9,437 bases of DNA from Planctomycetia bacterium (GTDB lineage Bacteria; Planctomycetota; Phycisphaerae; Phycisphaerales; SM1A02). The notes below the pieces were generated by a model. The model was not told the DNA's origin and did no database searches. It worked only from the letters and a program-made list of their open reading frames with translations. A program made the position numbers and the translations under genes. The stretch spans positions 1 to 9,437 of the forward strand of contig SYGQ01000050.1 in the NCBI GenBank assembly GCA_005799475.1. Reading direction: 5' to 3'. Numbering within the stretch: the stretch's first letter is position 1; each line of letters starts with the position of its first letter. Shown in pieces: positions 6,904 to 9,437 of the stretch.

Positions 6904-7503
6904 TTAGGCGCGACGACGACGAGCCACGAGGCCAGCAAGACCGAGGAGGGCGATCGCGCCCGGAGCGGGTAGGGTCGTAATGCTTGCACCAGCGGTGCTC
7001 TCAAACGCATAGTCGACCAGCGTTCGAGAGGCCAAGCTTGCGCCAATCGCGATGCGCGCCCAACCGTAGTGCGTGAGCCCATCTGCGGCGAGGAACTTGA
7101 AGCCGATCGTTCCTGTCGAGTTAAACGCCCACTGTCCCACACTCGTACCAATGATGGCATTCGACGACCCGTAGAAGAACGCAGACGCACCAACTACGGC
7201 GTTGTTTCCGATGTTCGTTCGACTCGTGCTGGTGGTACCCGCGGCGCGCATGTAGCCCGTACCAGTTGCGGCGTAGAGGGCAAGGCTGGTTGTGCCGTAG
7301 GGATTGATATCCCAGCCGGCGGTGCCTGTGCCACTCGTACCCGTCGCACCGGTCTCAACATTCATATAAAGGCCGTCGACGTTCGCAGGAATGGTGAGGT
7401 TCACGATGCCGCTGTAGACGACGGCTGCATTTGCAACTCCGGCAACGGCGACCGCTGCGGTTGCCGCAACGAAGTGCTTGTTCAGACGATTCGAGATACT
7501 CAT
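6904..7503 (-). CDS. Exported PEP-CTERM-like anchored protein, paralogue of the next gene
   Basis: This is a 199-residue exported protein. The signal peptide runs 1-26 (MSISNRLNK, hydrophobic stretch 11-25, likely cut after ANA). Residues of about 27-172 are the same domain as the N-terminus of the 515-residue neighbour, with well over half of the positions identical by eye. The C-terminus APGAIALLGLAGLVARRRRA is a PEP-CTERM-type sorting tail: a Pro-containing motif, a hydrophobic helix and an Arg cluster. Here the PEP is replaced by PAP. Such tails are processed by exosortases; none is encoded in the window. ATG 7503 is preferred because GGAG (7510-7513) sits 6 nt upstream. An in-frame GTG at 7515 overlaps that Shine-Dalgarno. 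The protein is Gly, Ala and Thr rich with no catalytic motif, so function is unknown; a cell-surface or matrix role is inferred. Confidence 0.82.
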   Translation of the reverse strand: MSISNRLNKHFVAATAAVAVAGVANAAVVYSGIVNLTIPANVDGLYMNVETGATGTSGTGTAGWDINPYGTTSLALYAATGTGYMRAAGTTSTSRTNIGNNAVVGASAFFYGSSNAIIGTSVGQWAFNSTGTIGFKFLAADGLTHYGWARIAIGASLASRTLVDYAFESTAGASITTLPAPGAIALLGLAGLVARRRRA

Positions 7504-7509
7504 TTGTTT

Positions 7510-7513
7510 CTCC
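7510..7513 (-). promoter_or_regulatory. Ribosome binding site of the PEP-CTERM-like gene
   Basis: GGAG on the - strand lies 6 nt before ATG 7503. It excludes the GTG at 7515, which shares its bases. The surrounding 48 bp are repeated, with about 77% identity, in the relic at 7763-7810. Confidence 0.6.
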
Positions 7514-7730
7514 ACAAGAAAGGGACCAAACTCGGAGCACGCATCACGGCGGCTTAGGGGTAGCCGTGGCGCATGGCGTTCGAACTACTTTCGGACGCAT
7601 CGTGAAACTGCCACCGGTTCTGCGTGCGGCAAGCGAAGGAGGCGCAAATGCGTACAATTTTTGTTGCAGACTTATAGGACTATGTGGACCCTGAGCTTGC
7701 TGCCATGGAGTACGACTCAACGATGAAACT

Positions 7731-7813
7731 TCGGCCGTCACAGGGGCCGCCGATGGAGCCTCGAGTCCATTCGAGATATTCGCTTGTTTCTCTTCAGGAA
7801 ATGGAACAAACTT
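7731..7813 (-). pseudogene. Collapsed relic of a third family member: start region fused to terminator region
   Basis: On the - strand, 7810-7763 matches the ribosome-binding and start region of the PEP-CTERM-like gene (7530-7483) without gaps: 13 of 18 bases upstream and 24 of 30 from the Shine-Dalgarno into codon 7. The ATG has become GCG, and the frame still reads ANISNGL against MSISNRL. Immediately next, 7767-7744 matches 21 of 24 bases of that gene's terminator region (6860-6837), and similarity continues weakly to about 7731 with a damaged stem and broken T-run. The two matches overlap at gagtc, so nearly the entire coding body (about 190 codons) is missing. The simplest reading is a third tandem paralogue reduced by internal deletion. 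A small regulatory RNA using the same parts is an alternative. Confidence 0.62.
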
Positions 7814-7820
7814 CTGGGAT

Positions 7821-8870
7821 TCATCGCTCTTGTGCGGGTGGGGAATGTGCGCCTGGCTTGAACCAGTCCCGTGCATCTTCAATCGACCGATTCCACACCG
7901 AACCATTGGCGCCTTCGACCCGTTCAATGCTGACCTCGCGCGAGACGGTGGCTCTCGCGCGATCTCGGGTTGGCTCGCCGTTCACCCAGGTCCACTGAGC
8001 CCGGAGGACTTCGTGCGTCTGAGCATCGGCCACAACTCGCACCCTGTTCGGCCCACCCTTGCCTGTGCTGGGACCTCGTCGATCAAAGGTCACGATCGAC
8101 AGCGGCCTCCCATCAAGAAGGTCCTTACCGCGCGGCTGTTGGAAGGTCGTCCTGAAGCCGCGGTCGAGCTGTGAGAGCATCGCATCGAGTGTGAGTGGCT
8201 CGAGGTCTTCGGTCTCGCTCTCGACGAGGACAACGCCGGCGTCGAGCGCGCCCAACATGAGCGGGGGCCGCAACTCGCGGAGTGATTCAGCGTGCCGAGT
8301 GACCCCGTTGGGAAAGACCATCCAGTACTCGCCCCCGTCGAACCCAAAGACCACCTGGCCACGCGACTGTCGCAACGGTGGTCCCGCAGTATCGGACTGT
8401 TTCTGGGCGGGAATCGCGAATGACAGGGTCCAGCGACCCTCGGGTCCGAGCACAAGCGTCCCCTGGCGCGGCAGGCGTCCGCGAGGGTCCCCCGACGACT
8501 CCGAAGCATCCGTCTCGGAGCGGATCCGGTACACGCGCGTGCCGTGACGAGGCGTCGCGCGGATCGAGTCGAGCGTCGCAAAGGCCTGTGAGTCAGAGTC
8601 ATTGGGGACGAAGAAGATTGCCAACACGATGACCGCGGCGAGCGCGAACGTGCCGCTTGCGACAGCCACCCGACGAAAAACCCGCGTGTGTAGGCGAGCG
8701 CGATCCTTGCGAACAGCGCGAATTGCACGGTCGAGGCGCCGCTGGATGGCGGCGGCCTCACCTGGACCTAGGAGCGACAAGAGGCCGTGAATGACGATGT
8801 CATCCGCGGCAGAGGGACCCGCCGAGTCGTCGCACGAGAATGGATCCAGGCCCGGAGCCTCGTCGTTCAT
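7821..8870 (-). CDS. Single-pass membrane protein, probable anti-sigma factor for the adjacent ECF sigma
   Basis: This is a 349-residue protein. Residues 1-65 are probably cytosolic, with an amphipathic stretch (IVIHGLLSLLGPGEAAAIQ, about 25-43, then RRLDRAIRAVRK). One membrane helix covers about 67-88 (VAVASGTFALAAVIVLAIFF). About 260 extracytoplasmic residues follow, rich in beta-type stretches such as GTLVLGPEGRWTLSF, VVFGFDGGEYWMVFP and EVLRAQWTW. That pattern recalls LolA/RseB-like folds, but this is only an impression. No zinc-binding HxxxCxxC of ZAS anti-sigma factors is seen. ATG 8870 overlaps the sigma factor TGA (ATGA), with GGAGG (8878-8882) 7 nt upstream, so it is translationally coupled. 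An in-frame ATG at 8918 would lie deep inside the sigma gene. The role as anti-sigma factor rests on position and topology, not on a recognised domain. Confidence 0.72.
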   Translation of the reverse strand: MNDEAPGLDPFSCDDSAGPSAADDIVIHGLLSLLGPGEAAAIQRRLDRAIRAVRKDRARLHTRVFRRVAVASGTFALAAVIVLAIFFVPNDSDSQAFATLDSIRATPRHGTRVYRIRSETDASESSGDPRGRLPRQGTLVLGPEGRWTLSFAIPAQKQSDTAGPPLRQSRGQVVFGFDGGEYWMVFPNGVTRHAESLRELRPPLMLGALDAGVVLVESETEDLEPLTLDAMLSQLDRGFRTTFQQPRGKDLLDGRPLSIVTFDRRGPSTGKGGPNRVRVVADAQTHEVLRAQWTWVNGEPTRDRARATVSREVSIERVEGANGSVWNRSIEDARDWFKPGAHSPPAQER

Positions 8871-9412
8871 GGCGATGCCTCCGGGAGTTCGCTGAGGACA
8901 TCCTTGGACCGAAGGCACGCCGCTAGGGCGAGCCGCGCGCGGTAGAGCCGCTTTCGAAAGGTCTCGTCGGTCGCCCCGGCCGCGCGCGCGGCCACGGAGG
9001 ACTCAAGTTGACGGGTGTACACCAGATCGACCGCTTCGCGAGCCTCAGGCGCGAGGCGGCCAATGCAATCGCGAAGCGCGTCGAGCCGATCGGCAAAGGT
9101 GTCGCCCGCGGCGGCCTCGACGCGACCGAACTGCTCGGTGAGCCGGTGGTGCTGCAGTTCGTCAAGGTGCGCGCGATACCGCCGCGAGCCGCGGGCCTGG
9201 CTCAGGATGGTGTTGCGAGCGATTCCTCGAAGCCATGGACCGAACGGCCTCGCTGAGTCGAACTCATCCAGCCTTCGCCACGCCGTCAGCACGGTCTCCT
9301 GGAAGATGTCATCGACCGCCGAGCGGTCGAAGGCATAGGCGTGGATGAATGCGCTGAGCATCTCGGCGTGCTGCCGGATGAGGATGTCGAAAATGTCCTC
9401 GGCGCGGGTCAT
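8867..9412 (-). CDS. ECF-type RNA polymerase sigma factor
   Basis: This 181-residue sigma-70 family protein has only regions 2 and 4, the ECF layout. Region 2 (about 10-75) includes AVDDIFQETVLTAWRRLDEFD (region 2.2, core RNA polymerase binding) and PWLRGIARNTILSQAR (regions 2.3-2.4, -10 recognition and melting). A linker follows, and region 4 (about 115-170) has RLAPEAREAVDLVYTRQLESS, then a helix-turn-helix ending in FRKRLYRARLALAACL. It is followed by a coupled membrane anti-sigma-like gene, the usual arrangement for signal-controlled ECF factors. ATG 9412 gives a normal N-terminus, but no Shine-Dalgarno lies close to it: GGAGG is 20 nt upstream, at the window edge. The frame stays open to the edge, so an upstream start cannot be excluded. 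Confidence 0.9.
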   Translation of the reverse strand: MTRAEDIFDILIRQHAEMLSAFIHAYAFDRSAVDDIFQETVLTAWRRLDEFDSARPFGPWLRGIARNTILSQARGSRRYRAHLDELQHHRLTEQFGRVEAAAGDTFADRLDALRDCIGRLAPEAREAVDLVYTRQLESSVAARAAGATDETFRKRLYRARLALAACLRSKDVLSELPEASP

Positions 9413-9437
9413 TGACGCGGGGGAGTGCGGTGCCTCC

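Larger units (their letters stand above)
7504..7820. other. Intergenic stretch between the PEP-CTERM-like and anti-sigma genes
   Basis: No convincing gene is present. The right end (7731-7813) holds the collapsed paralogue described separately. The rest should contain the promoter of the PEP-CTERM-like gene. A TATAAG on the - strand (7676-7671) resembles a -10 box, but no good -35 hexamer is found at the normal distance and the leader would be about 165 nt, so it is only a weak candidate. The part from 7640 to 7680 is locally AT-richer than its surroundings. Confidence 0.5.

Noticed and set aside
7544..7927. A 127-codon open frame on the - strand across the intergenic stretch
   Set aside because: It overlaps the end of the anti-sigma-like gene, has no family likeness, and its one recognisable part (KQANISNGL) is the relic start region of the paralogue, so it is not taken as a gene.
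8871..8918. Upstream start of the anti-sigma-like gene
   Set aside because: It would overlap the sigma factor by about 50 bp. ATG 8870 has a perfect GGAGG and the typical ATGA coupling.

Overview
The window looks like chromosomal DNA of a GC-rich planctomycete, most likely of the Phycisphaerae type. This is inferred from a C-terminal double EF-hand 'GC-type dockerin' tail, a PEP-CTERM-like sorting tail, and an ECF sigma factor paired with a membrane anti-sigma-like protein. No rRNA, tRNA, CRISPR array or insertion sequence was seen.

Left part (1-2806, + strand): a tight three-gene cluster. It opens with the 3' part of arnD (UndP-Ara4FN deformylase), cut by the window edge. A full-length arnT (aminoarabinose-to-lipid A transferase) follows about 11 bp later. 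A small P-loop sulfotransferase overlaps arnT by four bases (ATGA). The first two catalyse consecutive late steps of lipid A modification with 4-amino-4-deoxy-L-arabinose. The sulfotransferase suggests, but does not prove, a further sulfation step on an envelope glycan or lipid.

Middle (2807-5068): a convergent junction with a 16-bp perfect hairpin and GTCC-rich tandem repeats. Beyond it, on the - strand, is a long alkaline-phosphatase-superfamily protein with a C-terminal TPR array.

Right part (5069-9437, all - strand, read from right to left): an ECF sigma factor, a coupled single-pass anti-sigma-like protein, an intergenic stretch, a short exported PEP-CTERM-like protein with its own terminator, and a larger exported protein with its own terminator. 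The two exported proteins share the same N-terminal domain of about 150 residues. One ends in a PEP-CTERM-like anchor, the other in two PPC-like modules and a dockerin-like tail. Between the short protein and the anti-sigma gene lies what looks like the collapsed remnant of a third family member: its ribosome-binding and start region is joined directly to the terminator region, with the coding body missing. This locus of paralogues with exchanged tails plus a relic is the most unusual structure in the window.
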